Shown: in pieces, positions 23,998 to 32,237 of the stretch | Numbering within the stretch: the stretch's first letter is position 1 | Layout of the letters: every line of letters starts with the position of its first letter | Assembly: GCA_015067495.1 (NCBI GenBank) | Contig: SVMI01000002.1 | Location: 118,242 to 182,241 of the forward strand | Direction: 5' to 3' | Origin: Oscillospiraceae bacterium | Lineage (GTDB): Bacteria; Bacillota; Clostridia; Oscillospirales; Oscillospiraceae | DNA length: 64,000 nucleotides | Notes under the pieces: generated by a model | The model's database searches: none | Seen by the model: only the letters and a program-made list of their open reading frames with translations | What the model was told of the DNA's origin: nothing | Made by a program: the position numbers and the translations under genes

Positions 23998-24026
23998 TTG
24001 CTTTTTTTCGCAATAGGAAGTATAAT
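23998..24026 (+). promoter_or_regulatory. Promoter of the NAGPA-domain gene
   Basis: TTGCTT and TATAAT are separated by 17 bases, 35 bases before the start codon. Confidence 0.65.
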
Positions 24027-24061
24027 AAACCAAATTACCAGTATCGTCTGGAGGTTATGAA

Positions 24062-25126
24062 ATGAACAGACGCGAAGCACACACCGCAAAACCAATTATG
24101 CGCATCATCGGAAAAGTTCTTCTTTTCCTCGCCCTGAACCTGCTGTTGATCGTTCTCGGTCTTTACGGTGTCCTTTATACTGTTGCCAAAGGTCCCTCCC
24201 CTACCATGCGGGATCTGTTTGTCCGCTCCGTGCGTGAGACCAGCGCCATGGGCTTTCTTGCCGATTGGTTCCTGACGGAAGCGGAGATCGATGCAATCCT
24301 TTCCCAAGGAAAGGATGTAGAAATCGAAGATACCGACCCCTCTCTCATCGTCATTCCCCAACCCACCGAGCCGGAAGACACCGACGAACCTTTTAAGGAT
24401 GCATGGGGTCTTGTGGATGAGGACGGTGACGGTATTATCATTGATCCCGTTAAGGGCGAGGGTTTTGTGGGCTACATGATGGTCGTCCTTGACCCCTCCC
24501 GGGTGATCATGGCAAGCAAGCCGGAGGATTTCGGCTCCCGCGGCTATACCGTTGCCGAAATGGTAGAGGAATTTGATGCCGTTGCGGGTATCAATGCCGG
24601 CGGCTTCGATGATCCCAACGGAGAAGGCAACGGCAGCATTCCCGACACCTTGGTTGTCAATAATGGTCATATTTACTACCCCGAAAACGGCGTTCAAGAA
24701 GGCTTTGTTGGCTTTGACAGCAACCACATCATGCACGTGGGTATGTTCACGCCTGATCAGATCCGCGACAAGAACATCCAATCCGGCGTCTGTTTCGGAC
24801 CCGTGCTGATCTCCAACGGCGTTCCCAGAGAGCAGGTCTTCAGCGGCATCAATCCCCGCACCGGCATCGGTCAGCGCTCTGACGGCGCGGTTTTGATGCT
24901 GGTCATCGAAGGTCGGCGGGTTTCCAGTCTGGGTGCTACTTATCAGGATATGGTGGAAATTTTCATGTCCTACGGCGCTGTCAACGCCTGCAATCTGGAC
25001 GGCGGTTCCTCTTCCATGATGTGGTATCAGGGCGGCTATATCAACAACTGCGCCTCTGTCGTCGGAATCAGACCCGTACCGACCGCATTTCTGGTGCTGA
25101 AGAGTGAGGATACAAACAATGGCTGA
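24062..25126 (+). CDS. Phosphodiester glycosidase (NAGPA) family membrane protein
   Basis: A 354-residue protein anchored by one N-terminal helix (about 15-40, IGKVLLFLALNLLLIVLGLY). An acidic Asp/Glu/Pro-rich linker (about 85-130) follows. The C-terminal NAGPA domain shows AGINAGGFDDPNGEGNG, GVCFGPVLISNG, RTGIGQRSDGAVLMLVIEG and NACNLDGGSSSMMWYQG, all hallmark motifs. In animals NAGPA uncovers mannose 6-phosphate; bacterial members such as YomE and the exopolysaccharide types are thought to cleave cell-surface phosphodiester sugars. The start of the next gene overlaps its stop by 8 bases. Confidence 0.9.
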   Translation: MNRREAHTAKPIMRIIGKVLLFLALNLLLIVLGLYGVLYTVAKGPSPTMRDLFVRSVRETSAMGFLADWFLTEAEIDAILSQGKDVEIEDTDPSLIVIPQPTEPEDTDEPFKDAWGLVDEDGDGIIIDPVKGEGFVGYMMVVLDPSRVIMASKPEDFGSRGYTVAEMVEEFDAVAGINAGGFDDPNGEGNGSIPDTLVVNNGHIYYPENGVQEGFVGFDSNHIMHVGMFTPDQIRDKNIQSGVCFGPVLISNGVPREQVFSGINPRTGIGQRSDGAVLMLVIEGRRVSSLGATYQDMVEIFMSYGAVNACNLDGGSSSMMWYQGGYINNCASVVGIRPVPTAFLVLKSEDTNNG

Positions 25127-26213
25127 TGTAAAAGAGAAAGCGCAAAAGAAGCGCATCTTCCCATGGTTCATGGGGATCTATGCCGTGGTAATCCTGATTG
25201 CAATGGCATTGGGACTGAACTATCTCCACGGCTACCTGCAGTCCTACGAGCAATCTCTGCCCTACAACACCACCGATGCCTACTTACAGACCCTGACTTC
25301 GGATTACATCTGTCAAAAAGCATCTGATGTGTTGACACAGATCGACACCTCCATACAGACAAAAGAGGAAGCACTCGCTGCCATGAAAAGCGCTCTGACC
25401 GAGCCGATCACCTTTTATAAGCGCGTGAATGAGTCCACGGATACGAAAATCGTATATACCCTTCGCAGCGGCAAGCAGGCCATCGGCTCTTTTCAGATCG
25501 AGCCTGCTCCTGAAGAAAATCAGGGCTTCTACTCATGGATCGTCACGGGAGAAAGCTTTGACCTTTCCTTCCTGCTGGAGGACGGCTTCTCTGTCACCGT
25601 GCCTCATGATGCCCTTGTCACTGTTAACGACAAGACGCTCACAGAGCAGCACATCACCGAAACCGGCATTCCCTACAGCTCTCTTAAAGACTTCTACGAT
25701 GAATATGACCTCCCCACCATGACCACTTATACCGTGGGACGCCACCTTGGTTCTGTCACCACTGAGATCACGGATGCCGCAGGAAATTCAATCGATCCCA
25801 ACGCGGAGCAGTCTGTCCTTCTCGACAACTGTACAGATCAGGAAAAAACAGCTTTGGATACCATCGCGGACAAATTCATTTCCGGCTATATCCATTTTAC
25901 ATCCCAGACCAACAATGACCTCTACGGCAATCTGGAGCGTGCCTGCGCCCATACCGTTCCCGGCGGTGCGCTTGAGAAGCGTCTGCGGGATGCAGCCCGG
26001 GGTCTGAACTGGGTCTCGGATCGTTTGGTCACCATCAAGTCCATTGACATCAGCCAGTATGTTGCTGCCGGTAACGGCAAGTATATCTGCAAGGTCACCT
26101 ACATTGTTGAAACTCACGACATCACGGGTACTGTCGAATCCGAAAGCAACCTTTCTGTGGTCTTTGCTCAAACTGCCGCCGGACTGAAGGCAGAAGGCAT
26201 GATCAGCGAATGA
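25119..26213 (+). CDS. Membrane-anchored protein of unknown function
   Basis: A 364-residue protein with one N-terminal membrane helix (about 16-38, GIYAVVILIAMALGLNYLHG) and a large extracytoplasmic part. The C-terminal third (about 240-364) resembles an NTF2-like or DUF4878-type fold with ECT-type strands (YICKVTYIVETHDITGTVES). I do not recognise a family. It overlaps the NAGPA gene (start ATG inside its last codons), so the two are probably co-translated and work at the same surface site. It is followed by a strong terminator. Confidence 0.7.
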   Translation: MADVKEKAQKKRIFPWFMGIYAVVILIAMALGLNYLHGYLQSYEQSLPYNTTDAYLQTLTSDYICQKASDVLTQIDTSIQTKEEALAAMKSALTEPITFYKRVNESTDTKIVYTLRSGKQAIGSFQIEPAPEENQGFYSWIVTGESFDLSFLLEDGFSVTVPHDALVTVNDKTLTEQHITETGIPYSSLKDFYDEYDLPTMTTYTVGRHLGSVTTEITDAAGNSIDPNAEQSVLLDNCTDQEKTALDTIADKFISGYIHFTSQTNNDLYGNLERACAHTVPGGALEKRLRDAARGLNWVSDRLVTIKSIDISQYVAAGNGKYICKVTYIVETHDITGTVESESNLSVVFAQTAAGLKAEGMISE

Positions 26214-26220
26214 CGTACAT

Positions 26221-26251
26221 AAAAAATCTCCGGCTAAGCCGGAGATTTTTT
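26221..26251. terminator. Terminator after the NAGPA operon
   Basis: AAATCTCCGGC/GCCGGAGATTT with runs of A and T on either side, so it can act in both directions for the convergent genes. Confidence 0.88.
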
Positions 26252-27149
26252 ATTCTGTTTTGTAGGGAACTCTTGCCGCAGGCACAAGCCGGGATGCCGG
26301 ATCGGTGTGAACCGCCTGATCATCGAAGAAAATATGCGCGCCGAAGGCCTTCAGGAAGTCGCTTTTCTGAACGCCACCGAGGAAAAATGCCTCGTCAATT
26401 CGCACGCCCCATGCCATCAGTGTACGGATCACACGCTCGTGAGCCGGTGCATTTCGCGCCGTGACCAAGGCGGTGCGGATGGGCATATTGTCTGTGGGGA
26501 ACTGGCGCTGAACCTTGGAGATCGTCGCCAGAAGCTTTGCAAAAGGTCCTTCCGGCAGCGGCTTTCTGGCATTGAGCCGCTCATGCTCTTCAAAAGCATG
26601 AAGCCCCTGGGACTTAAACACCTTCTCTGACTCATCCGAGAAGATAACCGCGTCACCGTCAAAGGCAATACGGATCTGATCGATCGCTTCATCCGGCTGG
26701 ATCTCCAGATCGTGGGGCGCACAGATCAAACCGGCTGCAACACCTGCATTGATCGCCTCCTGCACGTCCTGCTCGTTTGCTGAAAGAAAAAGACCTGTGC
26801 GGAAGGCGCTGAGGTACGGTGCGATCTTGTTACCGCCCACCAATGCTGCGCGGCTGATGTCCAAACCGTAATGCTCAATAGAATTGAAAATGCGTAGACT
26901 GGTATCCGCGCTGTTTTTCGACATGATGATGATCTCGACCAGCTGCTCACCGCTGTCGTTCAGCTTGTGCAGCGCACGCGCAAGGGGAAACGCCGTGCCG
27001 GGCTTCAAAATATCCTGCTCATGCTCCCGCTGATACTCCAGATAAGCCTGCAGACCCTGCTCCTCGTAGATCGTGTTTTCGTACTCCAAATCAAACAAGG
27101 CGCGGGAAGAAATACCGACGACCAGCTTGTCATCCAACGTCATAGCCAT
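26250..27149 (-). CDS. 5'-nucleotidase, cytosolic NT5C1 family
   Basis: A 299-residue protein of the 5-nucleotidase family (PF06189). It starts TLDDKLVVGISSRALFDLEY, followed by the long N-terminal GTAFPLARALHKLN region. It has SGEQLVEIIIMSKNSADTSL, RTALVTARNAPAHERVIRTL and a terminal FFDDQAVH, which carries the acidic metal ligands of this HAD-like group. It hydrolyses nucleoside 5'-monophosphates in the cytosol. There is no signal peptide. The gene has its own good AAAGGAG site and shares a terminator with the convergent NAGPA operon. Substrate choice (AMP or others) cannot be judged. Confidence 0.87.
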   Translation of the reverse strand: MAMTLDDKLVVGISSRALFDLEYENTIYEEQGLQAYLEYQREHEQDILKPGTAFPLARALHKLNDSGEQLVEIIIMSKNSADTSLRIFNSIEHYGLDISRAALVGGNKIAPYLSAFRTGLFLSANEQDVQEAINAGVAAGLICAPHDLEIQPDEAIDQIRIAFDGDAVIFSDESEKVFKSQGLHAFEEHERLNARKPLPEGPFAKLLATISKVQRQFPTDNMPIRTALVTARNAPAHERVIRTLMAWGVRIDEAFFLGGVQKSDFLKAFGAHIFFDDQAVHTDPASRLVPAARVPYKTE

Positions 27150-27222
27150 AGTAATTCACTCCTTTTGTGGGGCAATCATACCACAGTTTCCTGCTTTTTG
27201 CAAACATTTTCTTACAAAAATG

Positions 27223-27639
27223 TCAAAGATCTTCAGAATCGATCACCTGATAGCCTGCTTCCTGCAGTGCTTTCGCAAGAACACCCATACCGTCAACCAG
27301 TGTTCCCGAGAAAGTGCCGTCATAAACCTGCTTTACGCCGCAGGTGGGGCTGCGGGATTTCAGGATCGCACATTCGATCTGCTCGTCCTTTAATTCGTCG
27401 AGGATCTCAGCAACCGCCTTTCGAAGAGCTGCATCAACACTGTTTCCGTTTTTGTCCTTCACGACACCATTGACGATCTCAACAGGTATTCTGGGAACAC
27501 CCAAGCCCGCTTTTACTTCCGGGCAAACTTTGATGACTTCCCTGCCCTTTACATACTGCACGACTGCCTCGCAGTAGTTGCATCCGCCGTTGTATTTACA
27601 TTTCTCACCCAAAAGGCAGGCACTGACCGCAATTTTCAT
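27223..27639 (-). CDS. DUF523 family protein (YbbK-like)
   Basis: A 138-residue DUF523 protein with two conserved cysteine clusters: VSACLLGEKCKYNGGCNYC at the N-terminus and KSRSPTCGVKQVYDGTFSG in the middle. The cysteine-rich N-terminus looks like a metal or Fe-S site. Homologues are common in anaerobes and in E. coli (YbgA-type N-terminal half), with no established activity. Complete length. It stands between the nucleotidase and the GlpP operon, preceded by a short intergenic gap with no clear operator. Confidence 0.88.
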   Translation of the reverse strand: MKIAVSACLLGEKCKYNGGCNYCEAVVQYVKGREVIKVCPEVKAGLGVPRIPVEIVNGVVKDKNGNSVDAALRKAVAEILDELKDEQIECAILKSRSPTCGVKQVYDGTFSGTLVDGMGVLAKALQEAGYQVIDSEDL

Positions 27640-27703
27640 AACGTCACTCCAATATCAGAATGTACCGTTATTATACAACAGCCAGTGCCCCTTGACAAGC
27701 GTT

Positions 27704-28051
27704 TTATAAAACTGTCTTCGTGACCACGATAGCGCTGCCGCAGATGTTTTCACACAGCACATCCCCAACCGCCACAGGCGCTTTCACCCTCATACTCCGC
27801 AGAGCGGCAACCACCTGCACCATTTTTTCCTTTGGAACAGGCCGTGCAGTTTTCACAGATACCATCGTATCGGTTCTGTTCACCACACGAACAACTGTCG
27901 TCACCGTCCGCATGGGGTGCAAACATTCACTTATGGCATACTCTCTGCCTTTCGGACAGCTGTTGCCAGTGACCGAAACCGCATCGTCACAAATCTCTGC
28001 CATCAGCAGACAGCCCTTGGGGCAGATGATACACGTCATATTTCGTTTCAT
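27704..28051 (-). CDS. DUF1667 protein of the glycerol 3-phosphate oxidation operon
   Basis: A 115-residue DUF1667 protein beginning MTCIICPKGCLLMAEICDD, with a CxxCxxxC cluster and a later cysteine (SCPKG, ECLHP), likely an Fe-S site. DUF1667 genes are almost always third in an operon with a GlpA-like and a second FAD oxidoreductase, exactly as here. By analogy to GlpC of GlpABC, it may pass electrons from the dehydrogenase to the membrane carriers; this is inference. Start overlaps the upstream stop by four bases. Confidence 0.88.
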   Translation of the reverse strand: MKRNMTCIICPKGCLLMAEICDDAVSVTGNSCPKGREYAISECLHPMRTVTTVVRVVNRTDTMVSVKTARPVPKEKMVQVVAALRSMRVKAPVAVGDVLCENICGSAIVVTKTVL

Positions 28052-29295
28052 TCCAGCACCTCCAGACTGACCGTAATTGGTCCCTGCACATTTTTCAGCT
28101 GCTCAGCCTTTAGCGTAAGCTTCTCCATCTCACCGGGCGCGGCTTTCAGGCGCTTGCATTCCGCGAGGATGCGCTCGTCATCAGCGATCACAAACTTGAC
28201 CTTACCAAAGGGTTCTGTCACCCGCAGGAAAAGGGATACATCCTCTTCATCCGTTGTTATGTGCTGGGGAACAACATAGCGAACACCGAAGCCCGCAGCT
28301 GTGGAGCGTGAAAATGCCTCACGAAGCTGTCTGCGAACAAATCTTGCCGCCGCTTCGCCTGCATGCTCCGCTTCTTCCGATACGTAGTCCACAAGGTCAT
28401 GCACCTGCAGCACATTGCCACAGGCAAAAATTCCGGGGATCCCGGTCTGGCAGTTCTCATCCACCCGTGCGCCATTGGTCGCCGGATCAATGGCAATGCC
28501 CGCCATACGGGTCAGCTCATTTTCTGGGATCAAGCCCACGGAAAGCAGCAGCGTGTCGCATGGGATAAAGCGCTCCGTACCCGGGATCGGATTACGCGAT
28601 CCATCCACCTGAGCGATGGTCACGCCCTCCAGCCGCTTCTGACCATGGATGCGTACCACTGTCGTACCCAGATACAGCGGGATGCCAAAATCCTCCAGGC
28701 ACTGCACGATATTTCTGGTCAGCCCGCCGGAGTATGGCATGACTTCACATACCGCCTCTACTTTTGCGCCTTCCATGCTCATACGGCGCGCCATGATCAA
28801 CCCAATATCGCCGGAGCCCAGGATCACCACCTTCTTGCCCACCTGATAACCCATGCAGTTCATCAGCTTTTGCGCTGTACCGGCACTATAAATGCCCGCA
28901 GGGCGCGTGCCGCAAATGTTCAGCGCACCTCTGCTGCGCTCCCGGCAGCCCATCGACAGAACAATCGCCTTGGCACGTAGTTTCAGAATACCGCCGCAGT
29001 TTTGTGCTGTGATGATTTTTTCAGGCGTAATTCCTGTGACCATCGTTTCGGTATAAACCTGAATATTCCTCTGTGTAACCATCTGTGCATAGGCTTCTGC
29101 ATACTCAGGCCCGGTCAGTTCGCTTCCCAGCTTGTGCAAACCGAAGCCGTTGTGAATACATTGCATCAGAATGCCGCCCAAATTTGCCTCCCGTTCAAGA
29201 ATCACAACATCAGTACAACCTGCGTCATATGCCGCAACAGCTGCTGCCATACCGGCAGGACCGCCGCCAATTACCACAATATCATGTTCCAACAT
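28048..29295 (-). CDS. NAD(P)/FAD-dependent oxidoreductase, second subunit
   Basis: A 415-residue pyridine nucleotide-disulfide-type flavoprotein. An FAD motif lies at the N-terminus (DIVVIGGGPAGMAAAVAAYD) and an NAD motif in the middle (KKVVILGSGDIGLIMARR). Conserved GCRERSRGALNICGTRPAGI and the C-terminal IFACGNVLQVHDLVDYVSEE follow. It is the usual partner of the GlpA-like protein in Clostridia and replaces GlpB. It probably moves electrons from FADH2 to NAD+ or an Fe-S carrier. It has one-base overlap with the GlpA-like gene and four-base overlap with DUF1667. Confidence 0.93.
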   Translation of the reverse strand: MLEHDIVVIGGGPAGMAAAVAAYDAGCTDVVILEREANLGGILMQCIHNGFGLHKLGSELTGPEYAEAYAQMVTQRNIQVYTETMVTGITPEKIITAQNCGGILKLRAKAIVLSMGCRERSRGALNICGTRPAGIYSAGTAQKLMNCMGYQVGKKVVILGSGDIGLIMARRMSMEGAKVEAVCEVMPYSGGLTRNIVQCLEDFGIPLYLGTTVVRIHGQKRLEGVTIAQVDGSRNPIPGTERFIPCDTLLLSVGLIPENELTRMAGIAIDPATNGARVDENCQTGIPGIFACGNVLQVHDLVDYVSEEAEHAGEAAARFVRRQLREAFSRSTAAGFGVRYVVPQHITTDEEDVSLFLRVTEPFGKVKFVIADDERILAECKRLKAAPGEMEKLTLKAEQLKNVQGPITVSLEVLE

Positions 29296-30731
29296 TATTC
29301 CATCCTCCCGGTCAGCATTGGCGAGCCTTCGCCGCTCTTTGTGATCTGCTCCATCGGAATACCCAATTCGCGGCTTAACAACTGCATTATATACGGACCG
29401 CAGAAGCCGCCCTGACAGCGCCCCATGCCGCTTCTGGTGCGGCGCTTTACACCGTCCACATCCCGCGCACCGGGATTCATTCGAATTGCGTTCAGAATTT
29501 CCCCCTCGCTGACGCCCTCACAGCGGCAGACGATTCTGCCATAAGCGGGATCAGCCTTGATATAAGCATCCTTTTCATCGTCAGAGAGCGTCCTGAATGT
29601 ACAGGGATCTTCCCTTATGCCGTTCCATTTTTCCTTTTCAGCAAGGGCAAGTCCCGCCTGCTCCAGCAAAACGGTCAGATGCTTTGCAATCGCCACACAG
29701 CAAGTCAGACCGGGCGAGTCGATGGCTGCCGCATGCAAAAGCCCCGGGACTTTTTCAGACAACCTGAGAATAAAATCTCCGCCTTTTACCGACGCACGGA
29801 CGCCGGTAAAGGACGTGATCACCTGACGGTAATCCACGGAAGGAACCGTTTTTGCGGAAAGCCGTTTCACCAGTGAAAGTCCTTCCGATGTCGTTTCCGT
29901 CGATGCAGGTGTTTCCACACGCACTGCATTTGGCCCTACCAGCAAATTGCCATGAACTGTCGGTGCCACCAAGATGCCCTTTCCCTCAATACCGGGACAT
30001 TGGAAAAGCGTGTGCCTTGCCCGGAGGCCCTCCGACTTGTCCAAAAGCATATATTCCCCGGCACGTGGGATAATTTCAAAGTCACAGTCACCCGCCAGTG
30101 CGGCGATCTTATCGGAATAGCCGCCAGCACAGTTAACAAGAAAGCGCCCCCTGACGCGCTCGCCGGTCTTTGCCGTCACAGTAAAATGATTGTCTTTTTT
30201 GCTGATCCCCTTGACTTCAAAGTTACAAAGCAGCTGAACGCCGTTGTCCATCGCATTGCCCACCGCCGCCACTGTCAGCTCATAAGGACTGATAATGCCT
30301 GCATTGGTGATACGCAGCACCTTTGTGACCTTTTCCGACAAATAAGGCTCCAGCACTCTTGCCTCATCACCGGAGAGCAACTGCATGCCGGGCGTGCCAT
30401 TTTCTAACCCCTGCTCATAAAGCTCCTCCAGTGTAGATTCTTCCTCCGCGCTGAAGGCACAGACCATAGAGCCATTTCGCTCATGGGGCACATGCAGCTG
30501 TGCAGCTGCCTCAAACAGCAGCTCGACGCCCCGGCTGTTCATTTTTGCCTTCATCGTGCCGGGAATCGGGTCATAGCCACCATGGATAATGCCGGAGTTT
30601 GCACGGCTTGCGCCCATGGCAATATCATTTTCCTTTTCCAGCAAGCAGACCGAGAGCTGATACCGGCTCAGTTCTCTTGCCAGCATTCCGCCCGTGACTC
30701 CCGCTCCTATGATTATGACATCAAATTCCAT
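29295..30731 (-). CDS. GlpA-like glycerol 3-phosphate dehydrogenase with BFD [2Fe-2S] domain
   Basis: A 478-residue flavoprotein: DAO/FAD domain (FDVIIIGAGVTGGMLARELS), substrate region (GASRANSGIIHGGYDPIPGT), then a C-terminal BFD-like [2Fe-2S] domain (IVCRCEGVSEGEILNAIRMN with RSGMGRCQGGFCGPYI). This is the architecture of anaerobic GlpA and of clostridial FAD-dependent oxidoreductases controlled by GlpP. It would oxidise sn-glycerol 3-phosphate to dihydroxyacetone phosphate. The ATG at 30731 is used because AGGATG is correctly spaced; the ATG nine bases earlier sits directly on the site. The upstream hairpin suggests GlpP antitermination. Confidence 0.88.
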   Translation of the reverse strand: MEFDVIIIGAGVTGGMLARELSRYQLSVCLLEKENDIAMGASRANSGIIHGGYDPIPGTMKAKMNSRGVELLFEAAAQLHVPHERNGSMVCAFSAEEESTLEELYEQGLENGTPGMQLLSGDEARVLEPYLSEKVTKVLRITNAGIISPYELTVAAVGNAMDNGVQLLCNFEVKGISKKDNHFTVTAKTGERVRGRFLVNCAGGYSDKIAALAGDCDFEIIPRAGEYMLLDKSEGLRARHTLFQCPGIEGKGILVAPTVHGNLLVGPNAVRVETPASTETTSEGLSLVKRLSAKTVPSVDYRQVITSFTGVRASVKGGDFILRLSEKVPGLLHAAAIDSPGLTCCVAIAKHLTVLLEQAGLALAEKEKWNGIREDPCTFRTLSDDEKDAYIKADPAYGRIVCRCEGVSEGEILNAIRMNPGARDVDGVKRRTRSGMGRCQGGFCGPYIMQLLSRELGIPMEQITKSGEGSPMLTGRME

Positions 30732-30750
30732 ATTTCTCATCCTTTCTGAA

Positions 30751-30796
30751 CAAAAAAACAGGAAAGCAACGGCAGTCTGGCTGCCGTTACCTTCCC
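30751..30796 (-). terminator. Hairpin terminator ahead of the GlpA-like gene, possible GlpP target
   Basis: AACGGCAG/CTGCCGTT with an outer GGAA/TTCC and a T8 run on the minus strand, 20 bases before the GlpA-like start. It lies between glpP and the oxidoreductase operon, so it must be bypassed for expression; GlpP antitermination is the likely means. Confidence 0.7.
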
Positions 30797-30819
30797 ATTT
30801 CTCAAAATCTCATGGTTCC

Positions 30820-31371
30820 TTATATGTACCAAAGCTCGGGCTTGCCGATGGACACCGCCACTGCACCGCTGCTAAGGGCATCCATTACTTCAGCTTTTGT
30901 CTGGATCAAGCCTCCGGCGATCACCGGTATACCGTTTTGTGCATATTGACGGATGACCTTGGTCACCACACCGGGCATGATCTCTATAAGATCAGGATTG
31001 GTGCTTTGGAACATATCACCAATGCTTGCAGCACCGCTGGAGTCCACCGCAAAGAAGCGCTGTACGGTAAACAAACCAAGCTCCTTACCGAAACGGATCA
31101 GCTGCCCCTTGGTGGAGATCACACCGTCTGCGCCGCAGGATGCCACAAAACGAAGTCCTGTCCGATCTCTGCCGATGCCCTCGGCAAGATCTAGGTGGAT
31201 CATCACGTACTTCCCTGCGCCATGCGCCTGCTCAACCTTTTGCTTCAGGGTCAAAAGATTGGCGGACAGATAAAAAATAATTTGCGCAGGACTTTTCAGT
31301 GCCTGCTCCCACTTATCGTCCGCGATAGCGGCAATCACGGGATTCTGCTCCAAACACCCGATCATATCCAT
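30820..31371 (-). CDS. glpP: Glycerol 3-phosphate responsive antiterminator GlpP
   Basis: A 183-residue GlpP. It has the family core AGKYVMIHLDLAEGIGRDRT, ADGVISTKGQLIRFGKELGL, TVQRFFAVDSSGAASIGDMF and PGVVTKVIRQYAQNGIPVIA. GlpP binds glycerol 3-phosphate and the leader RNA and lets RNA polymerase pass a terminator in glpFK/glpD leaders. Start codon chosen by GGAGGG at nine bases; a longer in-frame upstream region overlaps the leader hairpin. It precedes the GlpA-like operon. A terminator hairpin also lies in its own leader, so autogenous control is likely. Confidence 0.92.
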   Translation of the reverse strand: MDMIGCLEQNPVIAAIADDKWEQALKSPAQIIFYLSANLLTLKQKVEQAHGAGKYVMIHLDLAEGIGRDRTGLRFVASCGADGVISTKGQLIRFGKELGLFTVQRFFAVDSSGAASIGDMFQSTNPDLIEIMPGVVTKVIRQYAQNGIPVIAGGLIQTKAEVMDALSSGAVAVSIGKPELWYI

Positions 31372-31390
31372 AATCTTTTTCCCTCCAAAC

Positions 31391-31442
31391 AAAAAAAGAA
31401 ACGGCAAAGCTGTGGGTATCCTGCTCCCACGGCTTCCGTTTC
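31391..31442 (-). terminator. Leader terminator upstream of glpP
   Basis: GAAACGG and CCGTTTC close a longer GC-rich stem (GTGGG/CCCAC inside) followed by T7 on the minus strand. It lies between the promoter and the glpP start, the normal place for a GlpP-responsive attenuator. Confidence 0.75.
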
Positions 31443-31459
31443 TCCACATCTCTGTGGAT

Positions 31460-31488
31460 ATGATACATAATATTCCTCAAAAAGTCAA
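31460..31488 (-). promoter_or_regulatory. Promoter of glpP
   Basis: TTGACT and TATCAT on the minus strand, 17-base spacer, upstream of the leader terminator. Confidence 0.7.
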
Positions 31489-31513
31489 GTCCGGCAGAGA
31501 AATTCGTCTTTTC

Positions 31514-31542
31514 TTGACATTTTTCGGCAGACATGCTAAAAT
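31514..31542 (+). promoter_or_regulatory. Promoter of mntP
   Basis: TTGACA and TAAAAT with a 17-base spacer, 38 bases before the start codon. It is divergent from and adjacent to the glpP promoter. Confidence 0.8.
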
Positions 31543-31580
31543 TCAAAAGCTTTTGCATATTATACATGACGGAGATTCAA

Positions 31581-32165
31581 ATGAAACCTGATTTTACATT
31601 TTTATTCAACAGCATTCTTCTTGGTGTCGGACTTGCGATGGACGCTTTTTCCGTATCCATGGCAAACGGCATTCAGGAATCAAAAATGAGCGGCAAAAAA
31701 ATGTGCGGTGTTGCCGGCACTTTTGCTGTTTTTCAGGCGTTGATGCCCCTGATCGGCTGGCTCTGCATCCACACCATCGTGCAGTATTTTCAAGCATTTG
31801 AAGTGCTGATCCCGTGGATCGCATTGGGCTTGCTCGGCTTTATCGGCGGCAAAATGCTCATCGAGGGCATCAAGAGCCAAGCCTGCCCTGTTGTCCCCAC
31901 ATCCATCGGTATTACCGTACTGCTGGTACAGGGTATCGCCACCTCCATTGATGCCCTTTCCGTGGGCTTTACCATCGCGGAATATCTGCTTCCCATGGCG
32001 CTTTTGTGTGCTGCGATCATCGCAGCAGTCACCTTTATTATTTGCCTCGCCGGTGTCATGATCGGCAAGAAGATGGGTACATGCTTTTCCGGAAAAGCCG
32101 GTATTATTGGCGGCGGGATCCTGATTTTCATCGGTCTGGAGATCTTTATAACAAGCTGGTTTTAA
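31581..32165 (+). CDS. mntP: Manganese efflux pump MntP
   Basis: A 194-residue MntP with six transmembrane helices. The first repeat contains GVGLAMDAFSVSMANG and the second contains QGIATSIDALSVGFTIA; the paired Asp residues in these repeats form the Mn2+ path. It exports excess manganese from the cytoplasm. The ATG giving MKPDFTF is chosen from a GGAG at six bases. The leader is only about 30 bases, too short for the yybP-ykoY manganese riboswitch often found before mntP, so its control must differ. Confidence 0.93.
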   Translation: MKPDFTFLFNSILLGVGLAMDAFSVSMANGIQESKMSGKKMCGVAGTFAVFQALMPLIGWLCIHTIVQYFQAFEVLIPWIALGLLGFIGGKMLIEGIKSQACPVVPTSIGITVLLVQGIATSIDALSVGFTIAEYLLPMALLCAAIIAAVTFIICLAGVMIGKKMGTCFSGKAGIIGGGILIFIGLEIFITSWF

Positions 32166-32178
32166 TTTTCCAAAACAG

Positions 32179-32207
32179 TTGCGCTCGCATCTAATTGGTG
32201 CTATAAT
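32179..32207 (+). promoter_or_regulatory. Promoter of the MATE transporter
   Basis: TTGCGC and TATAAT are separated by 17 bases, 30 bases before the start codon. Confidence 0.65.
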
Positions 32208-32237
32208 GTTCCCTGATGACAGAAAGAAGGGATCTCT

